DNA from: Symbiodinium natans
Lineage: Eukaryota > Sar > Dinophyceae > Suessiales > Symbiodiniaceae
DNA length: 25,000 nucleotides
Assembly (NCBI GenBank): GCA_905221605.1
Contig: CAJNDS010002451.1
Location: 10,001 to 35,000 of the forward strand
Direction: 5' to 3'
A model generated the notes under the pieces. That model made no database searches, had not been told where the DNA came from, and saw only the letters and a list, made by a program, of their open reading frames with translations. Positions 8,365 through 16,695 of the stretch are shown piece by piece (within the stretch, counting starts at the first letter, position 1; each line of letters starts with the position of its first letter). The translations under genes were made by a program, and so were the position numbers.

Positions 8365-8580
8365 GGTTTAGGGTTTGGGGTTTGGGGTTTGGGGTTTGGG
8401 GTTTGGGGTTTGGGGTTTGGGGTTTGGGGTTTGGGGTTTGGGGTTTGGGGTTTGGGGTTTGGGGTGTGGGGTTTGGGGTTTGGGGTTGGGGGTTTGGGGT
8501 TTGGGGTTTGGGGTTTGGGGTTTGGGGTTTGGGGTTTGGGGTTTGGGGTTTGGGGTTTGGGGTTTGGGGTTTGAAGTTTG
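8365..8580 (+). repeat. TTTGGGG array
   Basis: About 29 near-identical TTTGGGG units with a few GTGGGG slips. Overlapping frames of GVWGLGF type arise only because the heptamer is open in all three frames. Confidence 0.95.
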
Positions 8581-8696
8581 GGGTTTCGGGTTTAGGGTTT
8601 AGGGTTTCGGGTTTCGGGTTTAGGGTTTAGGGTTGAGGGTTGAGGGTTGAGAGGTTAGGGTTTGGGGAGGTTTAGGGTGTTGTGGGTTTAGGGTGC
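8581..8696 (+). repeat. mixed TTTAGGG/TTTCGGG/GGGTTGA tract
   Basis: Short blocks of each variant, ending in degenerate sequence. Confidence 0.8.
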
Positions 8697-8731
8697 TCGG
8701 TGCGTTTGGGGTGGGCCGTGTTGGTGAAAAC

Positions 8732-8875
8732 GTGGGGTTTGCGTAAGGTTTGTAGATCTTTGGCTAAGGTTTGTAGCCTGCGAGATGTTGCTAGCCTAGC
8801 GAAAGGCGAAGACCTAACCCGGAAACTCTGAAACCCCAAAGCCCCAATCAAAATCCAAGAAAACGTCAGCTCATC
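8732..8875 (-). CDS. putative exon (48 codons, no ATG)
   Basis: Acceptor GGGCTGTTACTTCAG, then DELTFSWILIGALGFQSFRV, RSSPFARLATSRRLQTLAKD, LQTLRKPH, and a possible GTTTTC donor. The frame stays open about 22 codons further. One of the longest frames outside repeats. Family unknown; basic second half. Confidence 0.5.
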
Positions 8876-8885
8876 CTGAAGTAAC

Positions 8886-9088
8886 AGCCCAAATCACCTA
8901 AACAAGTCCCCAAACAAATGGGCCTCTACATATGCCCTACCATGCATTGAACTGAGAGTTCGGGGTTTGGGCAGTGAGGGGCTGTCAGGGTTAGAGCTGG
9001 GTCTGAGGGGTTGTGGTGGGGGATGGGGGGTTGAAAGTCCTAAAGGGCATCATCCTCCACGCTGAGCTTAAGACCCCCCAAACTTACA
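8886..9088. other. unique spacer, no clear gene
   Basis: Unique sequence passing into G-rich GGGTTTGGGC words. A GTAAGT on the minus strand at 9088 may end a G-rich exon (EGFGIGALG), unsupported otherwise. Confidence 0.3.
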
Positions 9089-9137
9089 ACCCTAAAGCCC
9101 CAATTCCGAATCCCTCGCCTGGAACCCTCCAGCTTAC

Positions 9138-9212
9138 AACCCCAAAGCCCGAATCCGAAATCAAAATACAACTGACCATTAAAATCCCCGAGTGACCTCT
9201 TAACCTCCTCAG
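9138..9212 (-). CDS. putative exon
   Basis: After TTTCGAG the frame reads EEVKRSLGDFNGQLYFDFGF, GLWG, ending at GTAAGC (75 bp). The canonical donor and an AT-rich codon mix support coding. Family unknown. Confidence 0.5.
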
Positions 9213-9237
9213 CTCGAAACACCCCAATTTAGGGAAC

Positions 9238-9350
9238 ACCCCAATTTAGGGTTGAGGGTTTAGGGTTTAGGGTTTAGGGTTTAGGGTTTTGGGTTTAGGG
9301 TTTAGGGTTTAGGGTTTAGGGTTTAGGGTTTAGGGTTTAGGGTTTAGGGT
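9238..9350 (+). repeat. TTTAGGG tract
   Basis: About 15 units, immediately right of the exon at 9138-9212. Confidence 0.95.
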
Positions 9351-9445
9351 AACATCGAAACCTCCCAACAGAAAGCCGCGATTTAGTCCTCCTAAACCCG
9401 TAAACCCTTGCACCCTTAAACCCTTAAGCCCTTAATTCCTTAGAC

Positions 9446-9521
9446 CCTGCAGAGCGTTTGGGCCCTTCAACTCTTCAACCCTTAAAGCCTGAACCCAGAT
9501 ACCCCAAACAATGTGCATCAC
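9446..9521 (-). CDS. putative exon
   Basis: After AAGCTAG: VMHIVWGIWVQALRVEELKG then PNALQ, with GTCTAA as possible donor. 76 bp. Confidence 0.4.
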
Positions 9522-9589
9522 CTAGCTTTCTAAACCCTTCCTGAACCCCAAACCCTCAAAGCAAACCTCAGCGACCCTACAAGGCCTAA

Positions 9590-9682
9590 ACCCGAAACCC
9601 GAAACCCTAAACCCTGAACCCTGAACCCTATACCTTAACCCTGAACCCTGAACCCTAAACCCTAAACCCTAAACCCTAAACC
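9590..9682 (-). repeat. CCCTAAA/CCCTGAA tract
   Basis: About 12 units directly abutting the next exon's donor. Confidence 0.9.
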
Positions 9683-9686
9683 TCAC

Positions 9687-9757
9687 AAGCCCCCGCGCCC
9701 GGGCGTGCGAGCGCCGCAGCGCCACGTCTCAGCAGCCCGGCCAAGTCGCCGAGGCCC
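9687..9757 (-). CDS. putative exon
   Basis: After GGGCGAG: GLGDLAGLLRRGAAALARPG then AGA, ending CTT at GTGAGG (71 bp). Very GC-rich and alanine/leucine-rich. CCCTAAA to the left and TTTAGGG-type to the right: the clearest exon between opposed tracts. Confidence 0.5.
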
Positions 9758-9769
9758 CTCGCCCAGGCT

Positions 9770-10313
9770 CGGGTTGGGGGTGTAGGGGTGTAGGTTTAGA
9801 GTTTAGGGCTTCGGGTTTGGGATTTAGGGTGAGGGTTTAGGAATTAGGGTTTAGGGTTTAGGGCTTAGGGTTTAGGAATTAGGGCTTCGGGTTTGGGGTT
9901 TAGGGCTTAGGGCTTAGGGCTTTAGGGCTTAGGCCTTGGGGCTCAGGGCTTAGGGTTTAGGGTGTAGGGTTTAGGGTTTAGGGTTTAGGAATTAGGGTTT
10001 GGGGTTTAGGGTTTAGGGTTTAGGGTTCGGGGTTTAGGGTTTAGGGTTTAGGAATTAGGGCTTCGGGTTTGGGGTTTGGGGTTTAGGGTTTAGGGTTTAG
10101 GGTTTAGGGTTTAGGGTTTAGGGTTAAGGGTTTAGGGTTTAGGGTTTAGGGTTTAGGGTTTAGGGTTTAGGGTTTAGGGTTTAGGGTTTAGGGTTTAGGG
10201 TTTAGGGTTTAGGGTTTAGGGTTTAGGGTTTAGGGTTTAGGGTTTAGGGTTTAGGGTTTAGGGTTTAGGGCTCAGGTTTGGGTTTAGGGTTTAGGGTTTA
10301 GGGTTTAGGAGGG
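9770..10313 (+). repeat. long TTTAGGG tract with GGGCTTA and AGGAATTAGGG variants
   Basis: About 75 units. The left third is mixed (GGAATTAGGG recurs four or five times); the right two thirds are nearly pure TTTAGGG. Confidence 0.95.
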
Positions 10314-10314
10314 T

Positions 10315-10730
10315 AGGGTTCTGGGGCAGGGTTGTGGGGGTTCTGGGGGTTCTGGAGGTTCTGGGGGTTCTGGGGGGGGGGGAGGGTTCTGGGGGTTTCT
10401 GGAAGTTCTGGTGGTTCTGGGGGTTCTGGGGGTTTGTGGGGCTTCTTTTCTGGGAATTCTGGAAAGTTCTGGGAATTCTGGGGGTTGTGGGGGTTCTGGT
10501 CCTGGGGGTTCTGGAAATTGTGGGGGTTCTGGGGGTTCTGGGGCTTGTGGGGCTTCTTTTCTGGGAATTCTGGGGGCTTCTGGAAGTTCTGGTGGCTCTG
10601 GGGGTTTCTGGGGGTTCTGGGGTTCTGGGAGTTGTGGGGCTTCTTTTCTGGGGGTTCTGGGGGGTTCTGGGCGTTGTGGGGGTTTTGGGGGTTCTGGGGG
10701 GGTTCTGGGGGTTCTGGGGGTTCTGGTGGT
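10315..10730 (+). repeat. GGGGGTTCT nonamer array
   Basis: About 45 imperfect 9-bp units (GGGGGTTCT, GGGAATTCT, GGGGCTTCT), with a longer period around GGGGCTTCTTTTCTGGGAAT (about 10440, 10550, 10640). Because 9 is a multiple of 3, long artefactual frames (PRTP/PQNP or GSGGSGG) appear on both strands. Confidence 0.9.
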
Positions 10731-10798
10731 AGAACCCCAAATCCGAAAGTTCCAAAGGCTTGAAGGGGTTCCCGAATCCCAAAATCTTAAATTTCGGG

Positions 10799-10888
10799 AG
10801 AGGCTCGAGACCCTTCATCCAAAGACCTTAGAACACAATGCTCGTATAGCGGATGTAGCAGGGATACATTTGTGTTCAAGCAATCCCT
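10799..10888 (-). CDS. putative exon
   Basis: Downstream of a pyrimidine-rich stretch, RDCLNTNVSLLHPLYEHCVL then RSLDEGSRA. The plus strand is open too (LHPKTLEHNARIADVAGIHL), so strand confidence is modest. Confidence 0.35.
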
Positions 10889-10967
10889 CTTCATGTTACA
10901 TCAGGATGTTCGTTGAAGCAAGCGTGCGCAGCGTTAAATAAGCGAAAAAGAAACGGGGGAGGTGCAG

Positions 10968-10982
10968 CCCCCCCCCCCCCCC
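10968..10982 (+). repeat. poly-C run
   Basis: Fifteen C in a row, poly-G on the minus strand. Confidence 0.9.
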
Positions 10983-11198
10983 AAGTGCAAACACAATTGC
11001 TGGTAGCGCAGGGATGGAGCAGATGCGGCAGCAATTCTCAACTAGGTGGTTCGGGTTTGGGCTTTTGGAGTTTAGGCATCTGGGGCTTCAAGGCTCTAGG
11101 AATTCTGGGGTTTAGCAGCATAGGCCTCTAGGGTATAGGATTTAAGTCGATCGAGTGTTTAAGGTTTATCTTCAGTTTAGGGTTTAGGGTTTATTTGG

Positions 11199-11272
11199 CT
11201 TTGTTTTCCAGTCTTGCTTGTCTGAACATTCCGCACTCCAGAGCCATTCTGAACCGTCGGAATTCCCGGGCG
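11199..11272 (-). CDS. putative exon
   Basis: Acceptor CTCAACATATCAG, then PGNSDGSEWLWSAECSDKQD. Acidic and tryptophan-containing; donor uncertain. Confidence 0.4.
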
Positions 11273-11283
11273 CTGATATGTTG

Positions 11284-11580
11284 AGTTCAGGACTAGGGCT
11301 TAAGGCTTAGGGCTTAGGGCTTCGGGCTTAAGGCATAGGGCTTAGGGCTTAGGGCTTAGGGCTTAGGGCTTAGGGCTTAGGCTTAGGGCTTAGGGCTTAG
11401 GGCTTAGGGCTTAGGGCTTAGGGCTTAGGGCTTCGGGCTTCGCGCTTCGGGCTTCGGGCTTAGGGCATAGGGCTTAGGGCTTAGGGCTCAGGGCATAAGG
11501 CTTAGGGCTTAGGTCTTGGGGCTGAGGGCTTAGGGGGTAGGGCATAAGGCTTAGGGCTCAGGTCTTGGGTCTTAGGGTCT
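11284..11580 (+). repeat. GGGCTTA array
   Basis: About 40 heptamers of GGGCTTA with GGGCTTC, GGGCATA and GGTCTTG variants. Homogenised for a variant other than TTTAGGG. Confidence 0.95.
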
Positions 11581-11608
11581 TGGGGCCTCTGGGAGAAATA
11601 GCCCAACA

Positions 11609-11669
11609 AAACAAGGCTGCGCGGGCAAAGGCCTGACTTCTCTCTCCGGCGCACCCTCCATGACAAATC
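11609..11669 (-). CDS. putative exon
   Basis: Acceptor GGCTCCTCCGGCAG, then FVMEGAPEREVRPLPAQPCF. Donor uncertain. Confidence 0.4.
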
Positions 11670-11694
11670 CTGCCGGAGGAGCCCTATAGCCGAA

Positions 11695-11790
11695 GGGTTT
11701 AGGGTTTAGGGCTAGGGTTTAGGGTTAGGGTTTAGGGTTTAGGGTTAGGGTTTAGCGCTGAGGATTTAGGGTTTAAGGGTTTTTCCGGTT
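11695..11790 (+). repeat. TTTAGGG/TTAGGG tract
   Basis: About 12 units with several hexamer TTAGGG slips. Confidence 0.85.
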
Positions 11791-11961
11791 CAGGTAAAAG
11801 TAAGGTTTGGATTGAGTTATTGAGTTAACCAGAATGACTCAATGACGGTAGGGCGGAACAGGTCTTAGTAAGTTTGCTTCGGCATGCTTAAACACCTAAA
11901 TCCTGAGCCCTGAACCTGCACCCCGAAACAAAAACCGTGAAAAGCCCTTCAACACCTCAAC

Positions 11962-12038
11962 CCTTGCTGCCATTCTTCCCTTAACATCCTAGACTCCAGG
12001 CTTTTCAGATCCGAATATATGCATCCGCGCCGACGACC
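11962..12038 (-). CDS. putative exon
   Basis: Strong acceptor TGCCCAAATCTTTGCAG, then GRRRGCIYSDLKSLESRMLR and EEWQQ, ending at GTTGAG (77 bp). Charged and helical. Family unknown. Confidence 0.5.
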
Positions 12039-12104
12039 CTGCAAAGATTTGGGCACACAAGGTGTGGAGGGTTTAGTTTAGGACTGAAGGGGTCTCACTG
12101 AACC

Positions 12105-12235
12105 CTACTATTTGCTTAAGAATCCCCGAAGATATAAACACACACACACACACACACCTATATTCTTCCTTATAAGGGTCATATTGGAATTGCTATCATT
12201 GTTTCTTTGGGGGGTGGTTCATAAGCAAATAGTAG
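12105..12235 (+). mobile_element. 131-bp MITE-like element
   Basis: Perfect 14-bp terminal inverted repeats CTACTATTTGCTTA and TAAGCAAATAGTAG, with AACC on both sides as a possible 4-bp target duplication. It appears inserted in CCCTAAA-like sequence. The interior holds a CA microsatellite (12137-12157) and the word AAGGGTCATATTGGAATTGC, resembling sequence at about 22690. No coding capacity. Confidence 0.7.
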
Positions 12236-12329
12236 AACCCTAAGAACTGCACCCTGAAGGTGAATCTGCCTGCATACACCACTACCAAGACCCGGAGGCC
12301 CGTAAACTCTAAGACCCTAGCTTCCAGAA

Positions 12330-13612
12330 CCCTAAACCCGAAACCCTGAAGCCCTGAATCCCTAAACCCAAAAACCCTACACCCTGCAATCCTAAAACCC
12401 TGAAACCCTGAAACCCTAGACCCAAAAACCCTACACCCTGCAATCCTAAAACCCTGAAACCCTGAAACCCTAAACCCAAAAACCCTACACCCTGCAATCC
12501 TAAAACCCTAAAACCCTGAAACCCTAAACCCAAAAACCCTACACCCTGCAATCCTAAAACCCTGAAACCCTGGAAACCCTAAACCCAAAAACCCTACACC
12601 CTGCAATCCTAAAACCCTAAAACCCTGAAACCCTAAACCCAAAAACCCTACACCCTGCAACCCTAAAACCCTGAAACCCTGAACCCTAAACCCAAAAATC
12701 CTACACCCTGCAATCCTAAAACCCTACAACCCTGAAACCCTAAACCCAAAAACCCTACACCCTGCAATCCTAAAACCCTACAACCCTGAAACCCTAAACC
12801 CAAAAACCCTACACCCTGCAATCCTAAAACCCTACAACCCTGAAACCCTAAACCCAAAAACCCTACACCCTGCAATCCTAAAACCCTAAAACCCTGAAAC
12901 CCTAAACCCAAAAACCCTACACCCTGCAATCCTAAAACCCTACAACCCTGAAACCCTAAACCCAAAAACCCTACACCCTGCAATCCTAAAACCCTACAAC
13001 CCTGAAACCCTAAACCCAAAAACCCTACACCCTGCAATCCTAAAACCCTACAACCCTGAAACCCTAAACCCAAAAACCCTACACCCTGCAATCCTAAAAC
13101 CCTAAAACCCTGAAACCCTAAACCCAAAAACCCTACACCCTGCAATCCTAAAACCCTACAACCCTGAAACCCTAAACCCAAAAACCCTACACCCTGCAAT
13201 CCTAAAACCCTAAAACCCTGAAACCCAAAACCCAAAAACCCTACACCCTGCAATCCTAAAACCCTAAAACCCTGAAACCCTAAACCCAAAAACCCTACAC
13301 CCTGCAATCCTAAAACCCTAAAACCCTGAAACCCTAAACCCAAACCCAAACCCAACCCTACACCCTGCAATCCTAAAACCCTAAAACCCTGAAACCCTAA
13401 ACCCAAAAACCCTACACCCTGCAATCCTAAAACCCTAAAACCCTGAAACCCTAAACCCAAAAACCCTACACCCTGCAATCCTAAAACCCTAAAACCCTGA
13501 AACCCTAAACCCAAAAACCCTACACCCTGCAATCCTAAAACCCTAAAACCCTGAAACCCTAAACCCAAAAACCCTACACCCTGCAATCCTAAAACCCTAA
13601 AACCCTGAAACG
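12330..13612 (-). repeat. 54-bp minisatellite built from CCCTAAA-like words
   Basis: About 23-24 head-to-tail units. Each contains CCCTAAACCCAAAAACCC, then CTACACCCTGCAATCC, then TAAAACCCTAAAACCCTGAA. Units differ mainly at one base (CTAAAACC or CTACAACC), and the variants are clustered. One unit at about 13340 has extra CCCAAA words. The 318-codon minus frame (QGFRVLGLQGVGFLGLGF) exists because 54 is divisible by 3; it is not evidence of a protein. Confidence 0.95.
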
Positions 13613-13636
13613 CATCCACCCGGGTCCTCCCCCCAC

Positions 13637-13666
13637 AAGCGCCTCCCTGGTCTTCAGGGACGCGTC
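13637..13666 (-). CDS. putative exon
   Basis: After GATAAG: DASLKTREAL, ending at GTGGGG. Only 30 bp, wedged between the 54-bp array and the TTTGGGG array. Confidence 0.35.
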
Positions 13667-13675
13667 CTTATCATG

Positions 13676-13862
13676 GGTTGGGGTTTGGGGTTTGGGGTTT
13701 GGGGTTTGGGGTTTGGGGTTTGGGGTTTGGGGTTTGGGGTTTGGGGTTTGGGGTTTGGGGTTTGGGGTTGGGGTTTGGGGTTTGGGGTTTGGGGTTTGGG
13801 GTTTGGGGTTTGGGGTTTGGGGTTTGGGGTTTGGGGTTTGGGGTTTGGGGTTTGGGGTTTAG
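13676..13862 (+). repeat. TTTGGGG array
   Basis: About 26 near-perfect units, the second such block in the window. Confidence 0.95.
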
Positions 13863-13925
13863 GGATGGAGGTTTAGAGCTTAGAGCTTAGAGCTTAGAGC
13901 TTAGGGCTTAGGGTTTTGGGCCTTT
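13863..13925 (+). repeat. GAGCTTA/GGGCTTA short array
   Basis: AGAGCTT repeated about five times, then GGGCTTA. Confidence 0.8.
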
Positions 13926-13986
13926 GGCCTTTGGATTGAGGGTTTTGCGGCGATCTAATTACGCGCCCCTCAAGAGCCGTCAAACA

Positions 13987-14048
13987 GCGAGCATCAGAGC
14001 ATCAAGAGGAGCAAGCGGACCGCTTGGAGGGTCGGACTTAAGAAAAAG
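13987..14048 (-). CDS. putative exon
   Basis: After GGACGCGAG: LFLKSDPPSGPLAPLDALML then A, ending at GTTTGA (62 bp). Confidence 0.4.
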
Positions 14049-14084
14049 CTCGCGTCCAGTTTGCCCGAACCCCAAGACCTTAAC

Positions 14085-14139
14085 CCAGCAAAACCAACCC
14101 GTCAGGCTTTTCCACCACTTGCTGCCTCAATTTCTCAAC
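14085..14139 (-). CDS. putative exon
   Basis: Acceptor GTAAAGGCAG, then VEKLRQQVVEKPDGLVLL, ending at GTTAAG (55 bp). The intron to the next candidate would be only 36 bp, so one of the two borders may be wrong. Confidence 0.45.
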
Positions 14140-14164
14140 CTGCCTTTACGTCAGGCCCATGCAA

Positions 14165-14236
14165 GACCCTAAACCCTAAAGCCTAAACCCTAAACCCCAA
14201 ACCCTAAACCCCAAACCCTAAACCCTAACCCCTAAA
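14165..14236 (-). repeat. CCCTAAA tract
   Basis: About 10 units with CCCCAAA alternation. Confidence 0.9.
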
Positions 14237-14303
14237 GGCTTTAGAGCTTAAGCTTTGCGGCTACCCATGAGCGGGAAATCCTGAAACATAAATCTGCCTG
14301 CAC

Positions 14304-14436
14304 AGGGTTGAGGGTTGAGGGTTGAGGGTTGAGGGTTCAGGGTTTAGGGTTTAGGGTTTAGGGTTTAGGGTTTAGGGTTTAGGGTTTAGGGTTTAGGGTT
14401 TAGGGTTTAGGGTTTAGGGTTTAGGGCTTAGGGGCT
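14304..14436 (+). repeat. GGGTTGA then TTTAGGG tract
   Basis: Four or five GGGTTGA units followed by about 13 TTTAGGG units. Confidence 0.95.
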
Positions 14437-14470
14437 TCGCGGGGTGGCAGGATGACCTCATGGATGGATA

Positions 14471-14589
14471 TGAAGCAGGGTTTATATATTCCTTGTATCC
14501 CCAAAAGGACACCCAATATATACACTCACCTATTTCAAAAAGGAGCCTTATATACACTCACCAAAAACAGACATATAGACCCTGCTTCA
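14471..14589 (+). mobile_element. 119-bp MITE-like element
   Basis: Inverted ends TGAAGCAGGGTTTATAT and ATATAGACCCTGCTTCA (16 of 17), flanked by ATA on both sides. The interior has two direct copies of TATATACACTCACC. No coding capacity; a 60-codon plus frame across it is accidental. Confidence 0.7.
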
Positions 14590-14729
14590 ATATGGGTGGG
14601 GGGGGGGGAGGAGGGGGGAAGCTTTGAGGGTTGAGGCTGGCGAACTTGAAGAGGCTTAGGGTTTAGGGGCATGTGTCCTGCCGAGGTTTTGGGGTTGAAG
14701 GGGGTTCAACTCAACTTTTCGCTTGCATA

Positions 14730-14750
14730 GGGGGGGGGGGGGGGGGGGGG
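14730..14750 (+). repeat. poly-G run (21)
   Basis: Uninterrupted G run. Length is likely unreliable in any assembly. Confidence 0.9.
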
Positions 14751-14755
14751 TCTGC

Positions 14756-14802
14756 TAACCCTAAATAAACCCTAAACCCTAAACCCTAAACCCTAAACCC
14801 TT
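14756..14802 (-). repeat. CCCTAAA tract
   Basis: About six units, just left of the next exon. Confidence 0.9.
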
Positions 14803-14813
14803 TGACGTCAGGC

Positions 14814-14866
14814 CTCGGGATGCACGAACCGAGGAAAAATGACATTGCAGTGCGAAGCTTTCAGGT
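14814..14866 (-). CDS. putative exon
   Basis: After GAAATCAG: LKASHCNVIFPRFVHPE, ending at a GC donor (GAG/GCCTGA). 53 bp. Confidence 0.4.
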
Positions 14867-14950
14867 CTGATTTCGACCCCCCTTAGTATGTGCCCTCAAA
14901 AGGGGACCTATTTTATACCCCTTATATACCACAGTTTAAAACGAAATGAC

Positions 14951-14997
14951 CCGCTCGACGCCACAGCATCAATGGACCAAAGCTTTGAACTGAAAGC
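14951..14997 (-). CDS. putative exon
   Basis: Acceptor TTCACGGTCTCCAG, then LSVQSFGPLMLWRRA, ending at GTCATT. Only 33 bp separate it from the next exon, so one of the two borders is probably wrong. Confidence 0.35.
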
Positions 14998-15030
14998 CTG
15001 GAGACCGTGAAGCCCGCAGAGCTCAGTGGC

Positions 15031-15100
15031 CGGCGTAATCCACACCGAGGAGGCAGTCACCGCACAGCTCCGTTTGCACGCCAATCTTCAGAAACCTCGA
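15031..15100 (-). CDS. putative exon
   Basis: After TTTCTAAAG: SRFLKIGVQTELCGDCLLGV then DYA, ending at GC (70 bp). The CGDC pair is notable but not a recognised motif on its own. Confidence 0.5.
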
Positions 15101-15125
15101 CTTTAGAAACCTTGACTCTACTAGG

Positions 15126-15204
15126 CTCAAGGGTAACCCCGGAATGAAAAGGGCCCTTTTTGCTTTAAGGGGTTAATAACTAAACCCCCAAAAAGGGAAC
15201 AAGG
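15126..15204 (+). repeat. dispersed repeat, copy 1
   Basis: CTCAAGGGTAACCCCGGAAT, then a CCCTTTTTGCTTTAAGGGG stem-loop and AAAAAGGGAACAAGG. Related to 20681-20707 and 20781-20870. Confidence 0.6.
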
Positions 15205-15244
15205 ACCTACTCTGGAACCAAAAACTAAAGGTTGGTTATCCTTC

Positions 15245-15406
15245 TGACGTGTCTTGAACACGTTGCGGACATGAGAGTCTCAAAGGCAACCATTCAGTGC
15301 TTTGCGCGTCTGGAAACCCACTCGAACACGGCGTACTTGTCTTGGGGTTCGGGAGGTTTTGCGGGTGTGCACTGTCAGGTCGGGTCCGCACGCGCGGAGA
15401 AAAAAG
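15245..15406 (-). CDS. putative exon region, two frames
   Basis: Acceptor ACGACGCACAG at 15407. One frame reads FFLRACGPDLTVHTRKTSRT to GTACGC at 15336. Another (DAQLFSPRVRTRPDSAHPQN) is open to 15240. The plus strand is also open from 15232, so the reading is uncertain. Confidence 0.35.
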
Positions 15407-15427
15407 CTGTGCGTCGTTCTGGTCTAC

Positions 15428-15620
15428 AAAAACCCTAAAACCCTAAAACCCCTAAAACCCTAGAACCCTAAAGGCCCTAAAGCACTAAAACCCTAAAACC
15501 CGTAAAACCCTAAAACCCCTAAACCCTTAACACCCTAAAACACCAAAACCCTAAAAGCCCGAAATCCCTAAAACCACCGCAAAATCTTAAACCCGAAAAC
15601 CCCTGAACCCTTAAACCCAT
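15428..15620 (-). repeat. CCCTAAAA octamer tract
   Basis: The dominant unit here is eight bases (CCCTAAAA), with CCCTAGAA and other slips, unlike the heptamer elsewhere. Confidence 0.85.
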
Positions 15621-15729
15621 CCATCCCGGGAGTTCTTGCAAAGACCGGCATGCACCCCTTCACCGTCGGGATTCGCGTCTCAGGCTGCTTGGGGGGTTTA
15701 GGGTTTAGGCTTTAGGCTTTGGGGTTTAG

Positions 15730-15834
15730 CTTGAAGGTTCGTTCGGGTGTTTAGAATTAAAAGTAGGTACCCTAGATTATAAGCTTAGTTGATGTACTTA
15801 CAACCCTACTTGCAATAACCCATGTAGCCACAAG
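15730..15834 (-). mobile_element. 102-bp MITE family, diverged reversed copy
   Basis: CTTGAAGGTTCGTTCGGGT at one end. The other half, GTACTTACAACCCTACTTG followed by AACCCATG, matches the reverse complement of the copy at 23147. Confidence 0.55.
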
Positions 15835-15872
15835 TTGCCACTTTCCTGGACGCTCAAACCCTAAATTCACAC

Positions 15873-15974
15873 GTCTGCGCGTGGACCGTGGGTTATGAAG
15901 CCCTCTGCAAAACAAGGCCCGTCAGCATCCAAGGAGTCGAGAAAACTCAGGCCAGCGTTGGAAACCGAAACACC
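15873..15974 (-). CDS. putative exon (34 codons)
   Basis: A frame bounded exactly by splice-like stops: TAG before, GTGTGA after. Reads GVSVSNAGLSFLDSLDADGP, CFAEGFITHGPRAD (102 bp, phase 0 at both ends). A plus-strand ATG frame overlaps it but is less protein-like. Confidence 0.5.
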
Positions 15975-16013
15975 CTAGAAACCCGAGACTGCGTCAGATT
16001 CTCGATGAGGGGT

Positions 16014-16019
16014 GAAACC

Positions 16020-16058
<39 letters not shown>

Positions 16059-16108
16059 ACCCTAAACCACCCCTGAACCCTAAACCCTAAACCCTAAACC
16101 ACCCCTAA
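16014..16108 (-). repeat. CCCTCAA block then CCCTAAA
   Basis: Six to seven CCCTCAA units followed by CCCTAAA. Confidence 0.9.
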
Positions 16109-16109
16109 A

Positions 16110-16153
16110 CCCATCTTTCCGCCCCTTGTTCCGGCCAAAACAAGTGGGGCCCT
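16110..16153 (-). CDS. putative exon
   Basis: Acceptor CCCGAGCTCAG, then RAPLVLAGTRGGK, or GPTCFGRNKGRKDG in another frame. Weak. Confidence 0.3.
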
Positions 16154-16217
16154 CTGAGCTCGGGACTCTCAAGCGCAAGGGTTGAGGGTTCAGAGATATG
16201 GGTCGGGGACTCCGAGT

Positions 16218-16450
16218 TCAGGGCTTAGGGCTTAGGGCTTAGGGCTTAGGGCTTAGGGCTTAGGGCTTAGGGCTTAGGGCTTAGGGCTTAGGGCTTAGGG
16301 CTTAGGGCTTAGGGCTTAGGGCTTAAATAGGGCATAGGGCTTAGGGCTTAGGGCTTAGGGTTTAGGGTTTAGGGTTTAGGGTTTAGGGTTTAGGGCTTAG
16401 GGTTTAGGGTTTAGGGTTTAGGGTTAAGGTTTGGGATTTGGGGTTTAGGG
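16218..16450 (+). repeat. GGGCTTA array passing into TTTAGGG
   Basis: About 18 GGGCTTA units, then about 12 mostly TTTAGGG units. Confidence 0.95.
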
Positions 16451-16461
16451 TTCACGGTTTA

Positions 16462-16612
16462 GGGACTCAAGAACTTTCCTGCCGTGGAAGTATTTGTGTT
16501 TAGGGTTCGAAACTTAGGTTGGAAGTTTCGGGTTTGAAGTTTGGGGTTTAGGTCTGGGGTTTGGAGTTTAGGGGCTCAGGAACCTTCCTGCCGTGGAAAT
16601 ATATTTGGGTCT
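16462..16612 (+). repeat. tandem duplication of about 106 bp
   Basis: CTTTCCTGCCGTGGAAGTAT at about 16471 recurs as CTTCCTGCCGTGGAAATAT at about 16583, with similar flanks (GGACTCAAGAAC and GGGCTCAGGAAC). Confidence 0.6.
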
Positions 16613-16695
16613 AGGGCTTGGGGGCTTCGCCTTCAACCCTAAACCCTGAACCCTAAACCCCAAACCCCAAGTCAATGTTCCTCCGATTTGCGCAC

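Noticed and set aside
8305-8630. GVWGLGF-repeat proteins at 8305-8630 and 13673-13890
   Set aside because: Translations of TTTGGGG heptamers in all three frames.
10291-10941. PRTP/PQNP-rich and GSGG-rich proteins
   Set aside because: Products of the 9-bp array on both strands, not supported by any start context or domain.
12330-13612. CRISPR array
   Set aside because: Units are contiguous without spacers, in a eukaryote-like context.
12309-13619. Repeat protein QGFRVLGLQGVGFLGLGF
   Set aside because: 54-bp non-coding minisatellite with a period divisible by 3.
15122-15133. Relict dinoflagellate spliced leader (GGCTCAAG at 15124 and 18737)
   Set aside because: Only the last eight bases match; the preceding leader bases do not.
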